Part shown: positions 17,576 through 26,414 of the stretch, one piece after another
Layout: every line of letters begins with the position of its first letter
Position numbering within the stretch: position 1 is the first letter of the stretch
Assembly: GCA_017405965.1 (NCBI GenBank)
Contig: JAFQZK010000003.1
Coordinates: 62,001 to 126,000 of the forward strand
DNA from: Muribaculaceae bacterium
GTDB taxonomy: Bacteria > Bacteroidota > Bacteroidia > Bacteroidales > Muribaculaceae
Length of the DNA stretch: 64,000 nucleotides
Direction: 5' to 3'
Translations under genes and position numbers: made by a program
Notes under the pieces: model-generated
Databases searched by the model: none
What the model saw: the letters and a program-made list of their open reading frames with translations, nothing else
Told to the model about the DNA's origin: nothing

Positions 17576-18205
17576 TCATTTCGCCCTGCGGATGAGGATG
17601 CGGAAGACGATGAACACTACTGCCAGAATCGTGGCCAGCGTTATCCAGATCCAGTTGCGCGGTCGCAGTGAGGGAAAGGAGGATAACAGCATTCCGACGG
17701 TGAGCAGCAAGGCGATCAGGCGATTCATGTGAACGGCGAGAGAGACCTGCTTTAAGTTGGTCAGCTTGCCCACATTATTCATGTCGCCAGGTGTGTAAGT
17801 ATCCCAAAACGTGAAGATGATGGCGGCGGTGAAGAGGATCATGCCGAGCAACGTCTCGAAACTGAAACTGCCGTCGCCCTCGGTGAACAGGCCGTTTTTC
17901 ACCGATAGCGCCCATGCCAGGGCCACAAGGACACCGGTGATGACTTCGATAGATGTCCCGAGTACGGTGCGATGCATCCTCACTTCATCAAGGTTGAACC
18001 CGTTGATGACTTCACGTTTCTCATTGCTGTACTTGAACAGCAGCATGATGGCTGCGAAGTCGCCGATAATTGCAACTACCGCTGCTGTGGCGATGATTCC
18101 CGCTTTTGAAACCCCGGCCCATGCTGCCAGCATCAGGGCGCCGATAAGGATGATCATGAATGCAACACCCAGCAGGTTGAATGCGCGATTACTGTTAAGT
18201 TTCAT
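17576..18205 (-). CDS. Module-family multi-TM protein D (one module)
   Basis: A 209-aa membrane protein. Two N-terminal TMs are followed by one module at ~68-209: FNLDEVRMHRTVLGTSIEVI, KNGLFTEGDGSFSFETLLGM, WDTYTPGDMNNVGKLTNLKQ, LAVHMNRLIALLLTVGMLL, ending FRILIRRAK. It is closest to module 2 of protein A (shared LTNLKQV, WDT.xP, xRRA[EK] end), so A probably arose by adding a module to a D-like protein. Spacing to neighbours is 31 and 63 nt. Confidence 0.75.
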   Translation of the reverse strand: MKLNSNRAFNLLGVAFMIILIGALMLAAWAGVSKAGIIATAAVVAIIGDFAAIMLLFKYSNEKREVINGFNLDEVRMHRTVLGTSIEVITGVLVALAWALSVKNGLFTEGDGSFSFETLLGMILFTAAIIFTFWDTYTPGDMNNVGKLTNLKQVSLAVHMNRLIALLLTVGMLLSSFPSLRPRNWIWITLATILAVVFIVFRILIRRAK

Positions 18206-18236
18206 ATCGTCCCTCCTTTCTGTGACAGGTACAAAA

Positions 18237-19364
18237 TTATTTGGCTTTTTTGCTGAAATGCTTGAAGATGAAATAAGTGCCCAAGAACATGGCCAGTATT
18301 GCGATGATCAAAACGCTGGCCTCAACGATATGGTGCTTAATGCCAATAGCCAAAATCAAGCTGATGCTGGCTAACTCGACGCCATAGACACGGTTCTCCA
18401 GGACGCTCAGACGGAATTGCCTGATGTTCTCAATCTCCTCATCGACTTTGGCAAACTTAACGGCACTGGCAAGCTGGTTAATGGCCGAGAACGCTGTAAG
18501 GAGGATGAATAATAATCTTGTTGAAAAGCGCATGGCGTCAACCTTGATGACATCTAAGGATAGCAACACAAAACACAGTGCCGTCAGGATGATGAAGCCT
18601 GTCACGATGTAAAAGGCGATCTCCACCTTGTCATGGGTGACTTGAATGTTGCTGGAGTCAAAGGCCTTGTCGGTCACTTGACCCGAAGTGGAACCGCTCG
18701 TGCTTTGCGCCGATTTTTTCTTGCGGTTGAAGTAAGCCTCGACAAGAAGAATAGCAAGGATAATTACGAAAAAGTTATCCATGATATCTGCGACGGGCGA
18801 GAGCACTGCCATGATGGCACAGATCAATGCATAGACCTGTTGCTTCTTTACCGAAAGACTGATTAGGCTCATGTCCTTTTGCTTCTCGGCATCGTGCAAC
18901 ATGAACGGGAAACGTGCCCCGATAAGTGCTGCTACCGAACCGATTGTCAAGATAACAGCCCCGCCGATGTGCTCCCAGTCCATCTGGTGCTTGCTCCAGA
19001 ATATGCCCCATGTGACAAGGAGCAGGAGCACGGTCAACGCTTCCATGATAACCTTGGTGGGGGAGTTGTGGACCTTGATATTATAGATATTCACCCGTTG
19101 AGCCGATTCGCTCATGGCTCCTGTGGTGGTCCTGTTCTTGCGCTCTTGCATGATTTCATCCTCGACCTCCACCAGACGGGTGCGATAGGCCCACCAGTAT
19201 AATGCGGCCAGGATAACTGCTGTCGCCACGATAACGGCAGCAGTGCCTGCCGTGCCGAGCTGTTCTGAGAATAAACCCAAAGTGCCGCCGGCAACGATTG
19301 CCGTGCCGTAGGTCAGTACATTCCACAATAATGTCTGCCTCGGATTGTTAAACTTGGGTTTCAT
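18237..19364 (-). CDS. Module-family multi-TM protein E (two modules)
   Basis: A 375-aa protein from ATG 19364 (MKPKFNNPRQTLLWNVLTYG). A frame extended upstream would run through the ribbon-helix-helix gene and is discarded. Two TMs are followed by module 1 (VNIYNIKVHNSPTKVIMEAL, GARFPFMLHDAEKQKDMSLI, VKKQQVYALICAIMAVLS) and module 2 (FDSSNIQVTHDKVEIAFYIV, RQFRLSVLENRVYGVELASI), ending FKHFSKKAK. It is the most divergent member: the PRT motif is lost but the aligned Glu and the late basic helix remain. Its start overlaps the end of the ribbon-helix-helix gene by 17 nt, so the two are translationally coupled. Confidence 0.75.
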   Translation of the reverse strand: MKPKFNNPRQTLLWNVLTYGTAIVAGGTLGLFSEQLGTAGTAAVIVATAVILAALYWWAYRTRLVEVEDEIMQERKNRTTTGAMSESAQRVNIYNIKVHNSPTKVIMEALTVLLLLVTWGIFWSKHQMDWEHIGGAVILTIGSVAALIGARFPFMLHDAEKQKDMSLISLSVKKQQVYALICAIMAVLSPVADIMDNFFVIILAILLVEAYFNRKKKSAQSTSGSTSGQVTDKAFDSSNIQVTHDKVEIAFYIVTGFIILTALCFVLLSLDVIKVDAMRFSTRLLFILLTAFSAINQLASAVKFAKVDEEIENIRQFRLSVLENRVYGVELASISLILAIGIKHHIVEASVLIIAILAMFLGTYFIFKHFSKKAK

Positions 19365-19560
19365 CACTACTGTCCTCCTGGTTATCGGTTTCACTTTTTT
19401 TCTTCTTGGGCAGACGGCGGGCCTTGCGCAGCGCCTCGGTGATGATCCACTGCAACTGACCGTTGGTCGAGCGGAACTCGTCGGCTGCCCACTTCTCAAT
19501 GGCATCCATCGTGTCGCTGTCGACACGCAGGATAAAACTCTTTGTGGCTTTCTTTGCCAT
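19348..19560 (-). CDS. Ribbon-helix-helix (Arc/CopG-like) DNA-binding protein
   Basis: A 70-aa protein. TKSFILRVDSDTMDAIEKWA gives the N-terminal beta-strand and first helix, and STNGQLQWIITEALRKARRL the second helix of the ribbon-helix-helix fold; a basic/acidic tail follows (PKKKKSETDNQEDSSDETQ). Such proteins dimerise and bind short palindromes in the major groove. It is the only regulator in the operon, and a perfect TGATATC-5-GATATCA palindrome lies at the operon promoter (20692-20710). Autoregulation is an inference. No toxin partner of a classical toxin-antitoxin pair is adjacent. Confidence 0.85.
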   Translation of the reverse strand: MAKKATKSFILRVDSDTMDAIEKWAADEFRSTNGQLQWIITEALRKARRLPKKKKSETDNQEDSSDETQV

Positions 19561-19587
19561 AGTCTGCTAAATCTTTATGCGGGTTAT

Positions 19588-19670
19588 TAATGCGAATTTC
19601 GCGAATGGTGCTAATTCTGTGAATTGTTATAAAGTTCGCTAAAACCGTTTAATTCGCGAAATTCGCATTA
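19588..19670. repeat. Palindromic intergenic element, family 2, copy 1
   Basis: A perfect 19-bp inverted repeat (TAATGCGAATTTCGCGAAT at 19588-19606 and its complement at 19652-19670) is followed by GCCCCGCAGGG. It sits between the SPFH and ribbon-helix-helix genes. A degenerate second copy lies at 45976-46098. As RNA it would form a hairpin and could act as an intra-operon attenuator or processing site. Confidence 0.75.
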
Positions 19671-19681
19671 GCCCCGCAGGG

Positions 19682-20650
19682 TTACATATTCAATGTGCCG
19701 GTGTTGACGACGGGCTGGGCCTGTTCGTCGGCACACAGGACAACGAGCAGGTTGCTCACCATCGAGGCCTTCTTGTCGTCGTCAAGCTCCACGATTTCTT
19801 CGCTTGAGAGCTTGTCAAGAGCCATCTTCACCATGCTCACGGCACCCTCGACGATCTTCTCGCGGGCGGTGATGATGGCGCTGGCCTGCTGACGGCGCAG
19901 CATCACGGCTGCGATTTCGGGAGCATAGGCCAGATAGTTGATACGGGCCTCGACTACCTCGATACCGGCCAGCGACAGGCGCTCGTTGAGCCTCTCCTCG
20001 AGTTGCTCGTTGATCTCCTCGCCACCCGAGCGCAGGGTCAGCTCCTTGGTGTTCTCGTCATTGTCGTCGTAGGCATACAAGCCGGCCACCTGCCTCAGGG
20101 CGGCATAGCTCTGCACGCTCACGAAGTCTTCCAGGGCACGCATCAGGCCCTTGGCGTTACCGCTCAGGGTGCCATCGGTCGAGGCCATGGTCTGCGAGTC
20201 CACCTCGAACAGGGCCTTGTAGGTATCCTTCAGTCTCCATACCAGCACCAGGCCGATCATCACGGGGTTACCCACCTTGTCGTTGACCTTGATGGGCTCG
20301 GCGTCCAGGTTGCGGGCACGCAGCGACACTTTCTTGGTGCCATAGAAGGGGTTGATCCAGTAGAAGCCCGTCTTGGTGAACGTGCCACTGTACTTGCCGA
20401 ACCATGTGGTCACCCTGGCCGTGTTGGGCTCAAGCATCAGGAAACCGCCTAATATAAATAAGGTGAGAATGATGAACAGGATGCTCACGATGAGCAGTGC
20501 TGTGGGCTGCCAGCCGTGCTGGGGCTGGTCATACATCATGATGCTCTCATAGATGCCCCATACTGCGAGGATGGGCAGCAGGATGACAACAAACAACATT
20601 AAAAAGCCGTTCAGGGTTGTACCTTTGAAATTGAATTCTTTCGTTTCCAT
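19682..20650 (-). CDS. SPFH/band-7 domain membrane protein, first gene of nine-gene operon
   Basis: A 322-aa protein. Two N-terminal TM helices (~14-33 and ~49-72) are followed by the SPFH core: EPNTARVTTWFGKYSGTFTK (~74-93), GFYWINPFYGTKKVSLR, PIKVNDKVGNPVMIGLVLVW, RLKDTYKALFEVD, then a helical C-terminus (LNERLSLAGIEVVEARINYL, AAVMLRRQQASAIITAREKI). SPFH proteins (stomatin, flotillin, HflK/C) oligomerise into membrane cages and organise other membrane proteins. Downstream are a ribbon-helix-helix protein, five related TM proteins and two nucleases. Its promoter is a TATCTTTG box at 20711-20718 with a palindrome across the start region. Confidence 0.9.
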   Translation of the reverse strand: METKEFNFKGTTLNGFLMLFVVILLPILAVWGIYESIMMYDQPQHGWQPTALLIVSILFIILTLFILGGFLMLEPNTARVTTWFGKYSGTFTKTGFYWINPFYGTKKVSLRARNLDAEPIKVNDKVGNPVMIGLVLVWRLKDTYKALFEVDSQTMASTDGTLSGNAKGLMRALEDFVSVQSYAALRQVAGLYAYDDNDENTKELTLRSGGEEINEQLEERLNERLSLAGIEVVEARINYLAYAPEIAAVMLRRQQASAIITAREKIVEGAVSMVKMALDKLSSEEIVELDDDKKASMVSNLLVVLCADEQAQPVVNTGTLNM

Positions 20651-20691
20651 AATCGTAGAAGTTGAAAAGTTAATATTCAGTTTTATTAAAA

Positions 20692-20718
20692 TGATATCGT
20701 TTTGATATCACAAAGATA
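20692..20718 (-). promoter_or_regulatory. Promoter with palindromic operator for the SPFH operon
   Basis: The minus-strand -7 box TATCTTTG (plus CAAAGATA, 20711-20718) is directly followed by TGATATC-GTTTT-GATATCA (20692-20710), a perfect 7-bp inverted repeat covering the expected transcription start. This suggests repression by a dimeric regulator, possibly the operon's own ribbon-helix-helix protein. Confidence 0.55.
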
Positions 20719-20891
20719 TAGGCATTTTTTGGAACGGCAATGGATATCACCAAATATTTAACACATTTTAACTATTTTCCTTTTATCGATTATTGTTCAG
20801 CCGTCCTAATGTGGAGGCATACGGGCTGAAAAATATGTCTTTCAGTCCCAATTTTTTATTCGTGATTATATGAGGTTTCAATGTTTTTTTT

Positions 20892-20899
20892 TACTTTTG
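20892..20899 (+). promoter_or_regulatory. -7 box for first BspA-like gene
   Basis: TACTTTTG, 57 nt before the start codon at 20957, matches the TAnnTTTG consensus. Confidence 0.5.
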
Positions 20900-20956
20900 C
20901 TTGTTGAACCGAATATCTAGTCTTAACCAACCATAACTAACCAAAATAAGAAGATT

Positions 20957-22933
20957 ATGAGTACAATTACATTCAAATCCCGATTGATGGCCATCCTGGC
21001 CTGTGTGCTGTGTGTCCTTGGCGCCAATGCCTATGATTTCTATGTTGACAGTATCTATTACAACATCACCGGTCCCAACACCGTTGAGGTGACATACAAG
21101 TCTTATAGCACTGCTGATTATTCTGGCAATGTGGTCATCCCGTCAACAGTGACCTATGATAATGTGACATATACGGTCACTGCAATTGGCCGGGCGGCTT
21201 TTATTCATGGCGATGGCTTGATTACGGTCGAGATACCGCAATCGGTCAAATCTATTGGTGAAGATGCATTCCATTATTGCAAAAAGCTGAAATCAGTCAA
21301 TATTCCCGACTCTGTAACAAGAATTGAGGACAATGTCTTTCACGGATGCTGGGCGTTGACTAGGGTGGATATCCCCACCGGTGTCACCTATATTGGCTCC
21401 TACGCCTTCAGTAACAGTGGCCTTGTAGAAATCACTTTCCCGGATAGCCTTACCACAATAGGCGGTAGCGCGTTTCATTGGTGCAACAACCTGAGAAGTG
21501 TTCGCATTCCCAAAAAAGTTTCTAGAATCGGTGCGGCTGCATTCACTGGTTGTGAATACATGACTTATATCGAGGTTGACAGTGAGAATGCCTATTATGA
21601 TTCGCGAGATAACTGTAACGCCATTATTGAAACGGCTACCAATACATTGATTGCAGGTTCTTCACAAACCATCATCCCCTATGGAGTTACTGCGCTTGCC
21701 AATAACGCTTTTACTTATCGCCGTGAGTTGACCCGCATTGATATTCCGAATACGGTAAAGACCATTGGAAACGAAACCTTTGCGTCTTGCTATAATTTGC
21801 GGGAAGTGACTTTGTCCGACTCCTTGGTCAGCATCGGTAATAGTTGCTTTGAGGGCTGCTCTTTTACTTCGCTGATCATGCCCAATTCGGTCATTACAGT
21901 TGGTAGTGACGCTTTCGCTCGTTGTCAATATCTTGTTGACATCACACTCTCTGAAAATCTGAAGACTCTCAATGCCCGTGCATTTTCCGAATGCAAGCGT
22001 TTAAAGGAGATCACGCTGCCTCATAGTCTTGAATACATAGGTCCGGGCCTTTTTGATAAATGTGCACAGCTTCAGAGCTTGGTTATTCCCAGTTCTGTTA
22101 ACAAGATTGCTTCACGAGTCGTAGCCGGATGCGATGCACTCACCAACCTTGTTGTTGAGGAAGAGAATCCTTTCTATGATTCACGCGAGAACTGCAATGC
22201 CATTATCGAGACAGCAGGTAATAAACTCCTCAGCGGTTGTAGCATATCGACCATTCCCAATACAATCGACTCAATTGGTCCCAATGCGTTTCTGTACGTT
22301 AAGAACTTCACCGATTTGAGATTGCCCAACTCAGTGAAATACATAGGTTTTGCTGCATTTAACGCTTGCTATGGTTTGAAGACCGTATCAGGCGGTGATG
22401 GTCTTATTTATATTGATGCAGCGGCTTTTTCGGCTTGTCCCGAACTGACCACTGTCACTTTAGGAAAATCAGTCAAAATAATTGACGCTAGTGCTTTCCA
22501 TGGATGTGGAAAATTAACGACGGTAGTGCTTCAGGATTCGGTCGTAAGTATAGGTAATAGTGCATTCTCAACTTATAACCATAGTGTCTTGGAGTCTTTC
22601 ACCTGTAAGGCTTTGGTGCCTCCTGTCTTGGATGAAGACGTGTTCCATGCCGAAGCGCTGGCCAACGCCACGCTCTATGTGCCGATGCGCACCATGGAGG
22701 ACTACCGCAATGCCGACGGCTGGAAGGACTTCGCCCACATCGAGGGCATCTACCTGCCTGTTGACGCCAACAGCGACGGCCGCATCAACGTGAGCGATAT
22801 CAATGCCATGCTCAATCGCCTGCTCGGCGGCGAGGAGATTACCGATCCCGTCTATGACATGAACTGCGACGGCACGGTCAACGTCACCGACGTGATGATG
22901 ATGATCAACTACATCATGTCCATGACCGAATAG
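20957..22933 (+). CDS. BspA-like leucine-rich-repeat surface protein with dockerin-like C-terminus (1)
   Basis: A 658-aa protein with a signal peptide (residues 1-~25, ending GANA). Residues ~30-75 form an N-terminal beta domain (YNITGPNTVEVTYKSY), and ~75-545 hold about 20 treponemal-type LRRs (pattern L..I.IP.SV..IG..AF..C). A repeated spacer module with YDSRDNCNAIIETA occurs twice (~212 and ~412). Residues ~555-595 hold a linker (VPMRTMEDYRNADGWKDFAH), and ~600-658 two EF-hand-like dockerin segments (DANSDGRINVSDINAMLNRL and DMNCDGTVNVTDVMMMINYI). BspA-type proteins mediate adhesion to host proteins or cells. It is followed 48 nt later by a tandem paralogue. Confidence 0.85.
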   Translation: MSTITFKSRLMAILACVLCVLGANAYDFYVDSIYYNITGPNTVEVTYKSYSTADYSGNVVIPSTVTYDNVTYTVTAIGRAAFIHGDGLITVEIPQSVKSIGEDAFHYCKKLKSVNIPDSVTRIEDNVFHGCWALTRVDIPTGVTYIGSYAFSNSGLVEITFPDSLTTIGGSAFHWCNNLRSVRIPKKVSRIGAAAFTGCEYMTYIEVDSENAYYDSRDNCNAIIETATNTLIAGSSQTIIPYGVTALANNAFTYRRELTRIDIPNTVKTIGNETFASCYNLREVTLSDSLVSIGNSCFEGCSFTSLIMPNSVITVGSDAFARCQYLVDITLSENLKTLNARAFSECKRLKEITLPHSLEYIGPGLFDKCAQLQSLVIPSSVNKIASRVVAGCDALTNLVVEEENPFYDSRENCNAIIETAGNKLLSGCSISTIPNTIDSIGPNAFLYVKNFTDLRLPNSVKYIGFAAFNACYGLKTVSGGDGLIYIDAAAFSACPELTTVTLGKSVKIIDASAFHGCGKLTTVVLQDSVVSIGNSAFSTYNHSVLESFTCKALVPPVLDEDVFHAEALANATLYVPMRTMEDYRNADGWKDFAHIEGIYLPVDANSDGRINVSDINAMLNRLLGGEEITDPVYDMNCDGTVNVTDVMMMINYIMSMTE

Positions 22934-22981
22934 GCCGTTGATGCGTTAACGCTTACATTCAACCCAAATACCTTATAGATT

Positions 22982-24952
22982 ATGAGAACAATTCAATTCA
23001 AATCCCGGTTGTTGGCCATCCTGGCCTGTGTGCTGTGCACCCTCGGCGCCAGCGCCTACAGTTTTTATGTAGACGGTATCTACTATTACATCACCGGCCC
23101 CAACACCGTCGAGGTGACCAACAAGGCTTACAGGCAAGCCAGTTATTCTGGCGACGTGGTTGTCCCGCCGACGGTGACCTATAATGATGTGACCTATACA
23201 GTGACCGCCATCGGTGATGATGCATTTTATTGGAGCACTTCAATGACAAGCATCCAGTTGCCCAACACAATCAAGATCATCCATTATTGTGCATTTGACA
23301 ACTGCAGTGGTCTTACTGAAATCGTAATTCCTGACTCAGTTACTATTATTGAGCATTCGGCTTTCAATGGATGTGATAATTTGACTAGTGTCACATTGCC
23401 CGAAGGTCTGCTTAGAATAGGTGATAATGCTTTCTGTAACTGTGAATTCACGAGTATCACTTTGCCCGAAAGCCTCACCTACCTTGGCGCTGAAGTCTTC
23501 TGGTGGTGTATCAAGCTGAAAAGTATCCGCATACCCAAAAATGTCACCCACATTGGCAAAGCTCTACTGATGGGCTGCGAATACCTTTCTTATATTGATG
23601 TAGACAGCGAGAACCCGGTTTATGATTCACGTGACAGCTGCAATGCCATTATTGAAACGGCAACCAACAAGTTAATTGCCGGATCGTCCTTAACGGTTAT
23701 CCCCGAGGGTATTACCGAGATTGGAGAGGGTGCATTCACCTATCGTAGAGAGTTGGAGAGCATCCATATCCCTAACTCGGTCAAGTATATCCGTAATGAG
23801 GCTTTCCGTTCATGCTATCGTTTGGCGGATGTGAACATCCCTGATTCACTTCTCACTATCGGGAATCAGGCCTTCCAAGGCTGTAAAATGACAAGTGTTG
23901 TCATGCCCAATACTGTCACCTCCATGGGTTACCAGGCTTTCCAGGACTGCTCAAGTCTGGAAACCGTCGTGCTTTCCGAGAACTTGACGTCTATCCCTGG
24001 TGATGCCTTCCGTTCGTGCGCAAAGTTAAAAGATGTCATCATTCCCAGATCAGTCACTTATATCGGTTATGGCGCATTTGAGTGGTGTAGAAGTATAAAG
24101 AGTATGCTTATTCCTAATACAGTGACCAATATAAGCCGATGTGTTTTCATTTGGGATAACTACATGACAGAGTTAGTCGTGGAAGAAGGGAACCCGGTTT
24201 ATGATTCACGAGACAACTGTAATGCCATTATAGAGACAGCCACAAACAAACTGATTAACGGGCTTTCTTGCAGCGTGATTCCCAACTCGGTTGATACAAT
24301 CGGAGAGCAAGCGTTTTATGTCTGCCAGGATATGTACAGCATTGATATTCCCAATTCAGTGAAATACATCGAACGAATGGCTTTTGATGCTTGTTTTGAT
24401 TTGGAAACAGTGAACTTCGGTGATTCGCTTGATTGCATTGAGGAATATGCGTTTGGCCAATGCAGCCAACTGAAAGATGTTACGTTTGGTAGATTGCTAA
24501 GGACCTTGATGAATAATGCCTTCAGCCATTGCAGCGGACTCGAGACAATAACCTTGCAAGACTCAGTCAAGTTTATTGGTAAAAATGCATTTTCAAGTAG
24601 TAAATTGTTGACCTCGGTGACGTGCAAGGCTCTGACGCCTCCTGAGATGGGTGAAAGCGTGTTCCATGCCGATGCGCTGGCCAACGCCACGCTCTATGTG
24701 CCGATGCGCACCATCGAGGACTACCGCAATGCCGACGGATGGAAGGACTTCGCCCAAATCGAGGGCATCTACCTGCCTGTTGACGCCAACGCTGACGGCC
24801 GCATCAACGTGAGCGACATCAATGCCATGCTCAATCTTATGCTCGGCGGCGAAGAGATTACCGATCCCGTCTACGACATGAACTGCGACGGCACGGTCAA
24901 CGTCACCGACGTGATGATGATGATCAACTACATCATGTCCATGACCGAGTGA
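22982..24952 (+). CDS. BspA-like leucine-rich-repeat surface protein with dockerin-like C-terminus (2)
   Basis: A 656-aa tandem paralogue of the preceding gene with the same order: signal peptide (ending GASA), beta domain, about 20 BspA-type LRRs with two YDSRD[SN]CNAIIETATNKL modules (~206 and ~406), linker, and two dockerin-like EF-hand segments (DANADGRINVSDINAMLNLM, DMNCDGTVNVTDVMMMINYI). The first ~35 codons and the last ~95 codons are almost identical to gene 1 at DNA level, while the LRR part has diverged, a pattern of gene conversion or selection on the ends. Probably the same transcript (48-nt gap, no terminator). Confidence 0.85.
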   Translation: MRTIQFKSRLLAILACVLCTLGASAYSFYVDGIYYYITGPNTVEVTNKAYRQASYSGDVVVPPTVTYNDVTYTVTAIGDDAFYWSTSMTSIQLPNTIKIIHYCAFDNCSGLTEIVIPDSVTIIEHSAFNGCDNLTSVTLPEGLLRIGDNAFCNCEFTSITLPESLTYLGAEVFWWCIKLKSIRIPKNVTHIGKALLMGCEYLSYIDVDSENPVYDSRDSCNAIIETATNKLIAGSSLTVIPEGITEIGEGAFTYRRELESIHIPNSVKYIRNEAFRSCYRLADVNIPDSLLTIGNQAFQGCKMTSVVMPNTVTSMGYQAFQDCSSLETVVLSENLTSIPGDAFRSCAKLKDVIIPRSVTYIGYGAFEWCRSIKSMLIPNTVTNISRCVFIWDNYMTELVVEEGNPVYDSRDNCNAIIETATNKLINGLSCSVIPNSVDTIGEQAFYVCQDMYSIDIPNSVKYIERMAFDACFDLETVNFGDSLDCIEEYAFGQCSQLKDVTFGRLLRTLMNNAFSHCSGLETITLQDSVKFIGKNAFSSSKLLTSVTCKALTPPEMGESVFHADALANATLYVPMRTIEDYRNADGWKDFAQIEGIYLPVDANADGRINVSDINAMLNLMLGGEEITDPVYDMNCDGTVNVTDVMMMINYIMSMTE

Positions 24953-25020
24953 GAAGGCGCGATGATTGAGACCAGGTCTTGAAAATATTGATGATTGATG
25001 GTTTGTTGTTGTTTTTTCAT

Positions 25021-25028
25021 TATCTTTG
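25021..25028 (+). promoter_or_regulatory. -7 box for pepT
   Basis: TATCTTTG, 45 nt upstream of the pepT start; a TTGTTGTTG stretch lies at the -33 distance. Confidence 0.55.
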
Positions 25029-25072
25029 CCGATTGAAAAAGCATATAACCATTAACGCAACTGTATATCACT

Positions 25073-26290
25073 ATGACAAAATTAGTTGACAGATTTTTGA
25101 AGTATGTGAAGTTCGACACCCAGAGTGACGAACTCACCAACCTGACGCCGTCCACGCCCGGACAGATGGTGTTTGCCAAGGAACTGGAAAAGGAATTGCA
25201 CGCCATGGGCTTGAGCGACATCTCGCTCGACGACAACGGCTACCTGTTTGCCACCCTGCCCGCTAACACCGACAAGCCCGTGCCCACCATTGGCTTCATC
25301 GCCCACATGGACACGGCCCCCGACATGAGCGGCCACGACGTGAAACCCCGCATCGTCAAGTATGAGGGTGAGCCCATCGTCCTGAGCGAGGAACCCCGCA
25401 TCGTGCTCGACCCCGTTCAGTTCCCCGAGATGAACGACTACAAGGGCCAGGAATTCATCGTCACCAGCGGCGACACGCTGCTCGGTGCCGACGACAAGGC
25501 CGGTATAGCCGAGATATTGAGCGCTGTGGAGTGGCTTCAGGAACACCCCGAGGTGAAGCACGGCAACATCCGCGTGGGCTTCAACCCCGACGAGGAAATC
25601 GGCCTGGGTGCACACCACTTCGACGTGGAGAAATTCGGCTGTGACTGGGCTTACACTATGGACGGTGGTGCCGTGGGCGAGCTGGAGTATGAGAACTTCA
25701 ACGCCGCCAGCGCCAAGATCACCTTCAAGGGCCTGAACGTCCATCCCGGAGCCGCCAAGCACAAGATGCTGAACTCGATGCGTGTCGCCCTGCAGTTCGC
25801 CACCATGCTGCCGCGCTGGGAGACCCCCGAGCACACCGAGGGCTACGAGGGCTTCTATCACCTCATCAGCATGCAGGGTAGTGTGGAGCAGACCACGCTG
25901 AGCTACATCATCCGTGACCACGACCGTGACCGCTTCGAGAGCCGCAAGCGTGAGATCGAGCACCTGTGCCGCAAGATCAACTGCGAGTTCCCCGAGTGCG
26001 CTACCTGCGAGATCAAGGACCAGTACTACAACATGCGCGAGAAGATCGAGCCGGTGATGAACATCATCGACATCGCCAAGCAGGCTATGGAGAATGCCGG
26101 CGTCACCCCCAAGGTACAGCCCATCCGCGGCGGCACCGACGGCGCCCAGCTCTCGTTCAAGAACCTGCCTTGCCCCAACATCTTTGCCGGTGGCATGAAC
26201 ATGCATGGCCGCTTCGAGTATGTACCCATCCCCTCGATGGAGAAAGCCATGATGACCATCGTCGAGATTTGCAAGCTCGTTGCCGAATAA
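25073..26290 (+). CDS. pepT: Peptidase T (tripeptide aminopeptidase), M20B metallopeptidase
   Basis: A 405-aa cytosolic protein of the usual family length. Zinc-ligand motifs are [11 protein letters not shown] (His/Asp), [13 protein letters not shown] (bridging Asp), [13 protein letters not shown] (Glu-Glu pair), [15 protein letters not shown] (Asp) and the C-terminal His in NMHGRFEY. PepT releases the N-terminal residue from tripeptides, the last step of peptide use. That suits an organism carrying two POT-type peptide transporters and several proteases. Own promoter; followed by tRNA-Lys. Confidence 0.95.
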   Translation: MTKLVDRFLKYVKFDTQSDELTNLTPSTPGQMVFAKELEKELHAMGLSDISLDDNGYLFATLPANTDKPVPTIGFIAHMDTAPDMSGHDVKPRIVKYEGEPIVLSEEPRIVLDPVQFPEMNDYKGQEFIVTSGDTLLGADDKAGIAEILSAVEWLQEHPEVKHGNIRVGFNPDEEIGLGAHHFDVEKFGCDWAYTMDGGAVGELEYENFNAASAKITFKGLNVHPGAAKHKMLNSMRVALQFATMLPRWETPEHTEGYEGFYHLISMQGSVEQTTLSYIIRDHDRDRFESRKREIEHLCRKINCEFPECATCEIKDQYYNMREKIEPVMNIIDIAKQAMENAGVTPKVQPIRGGTDGAQLSFKNLPCPNIFAGGMNMHGRFEYVPIPSMEKAMMTIVEICKLVAE

Positions 26291-26367
26291 AACCAGTTGG
26301 CCCTATCAGGACTTATGTGCTTGATAGGGCCAATACTTTGGCCAAAAAGCAAAAACCTGCCAAATTA

Positions 26368-26399
26368 TTTGGCCAGTAGGGAAATTTGCTATACCTTTG
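26368..26399 (+). promoter_or_regulatory. Promoter of tRNA-Lys
   Basis: TTTG at 26368-26371 and TACCTTTG at 26392-26399 are 20 nt apart, a good match to the Bacteroidota -33/-7 pair, with the tRNA beginning 15 nt further on. Confidence 0.6.
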
Positions 26400-26414
26400 C
26401 ACCGCTTTTTGGGA

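Noticed and set aside
19365-19526. N-terminal extension of module protein E (54 residues from 19526)
   Set aside because: It would run through the ribbon-helix-helix gene in another frame and is Arg/Ser/Pro-rich; ATG 19364 gives a normal TM-protein start.
19348-19560. Classical toxin-antitoxin pair around the ribbon-helix-helix gene
   Set aside because: No small toxin gene (RelE, HicA, MazF type) lies on either side; neighbours are an SPFH protein and multi-TM proteins.
20957-24952. CRISPR-like periodicity in the BspA-like genes
   Set aside because: The ~70-nt periodicity is coding LRR repeats with an open frame, not direct repeats with spacers.
25082-26206. 374-aa minus-strand frame opposite pepT, and similar long antisense frames opposite nnr, POT, TPR and ppiD-like genes
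   Set aside because: All have Val/Leu/His/Gly-rich shadow composition, no start context, and lie fully within well-supported genes.
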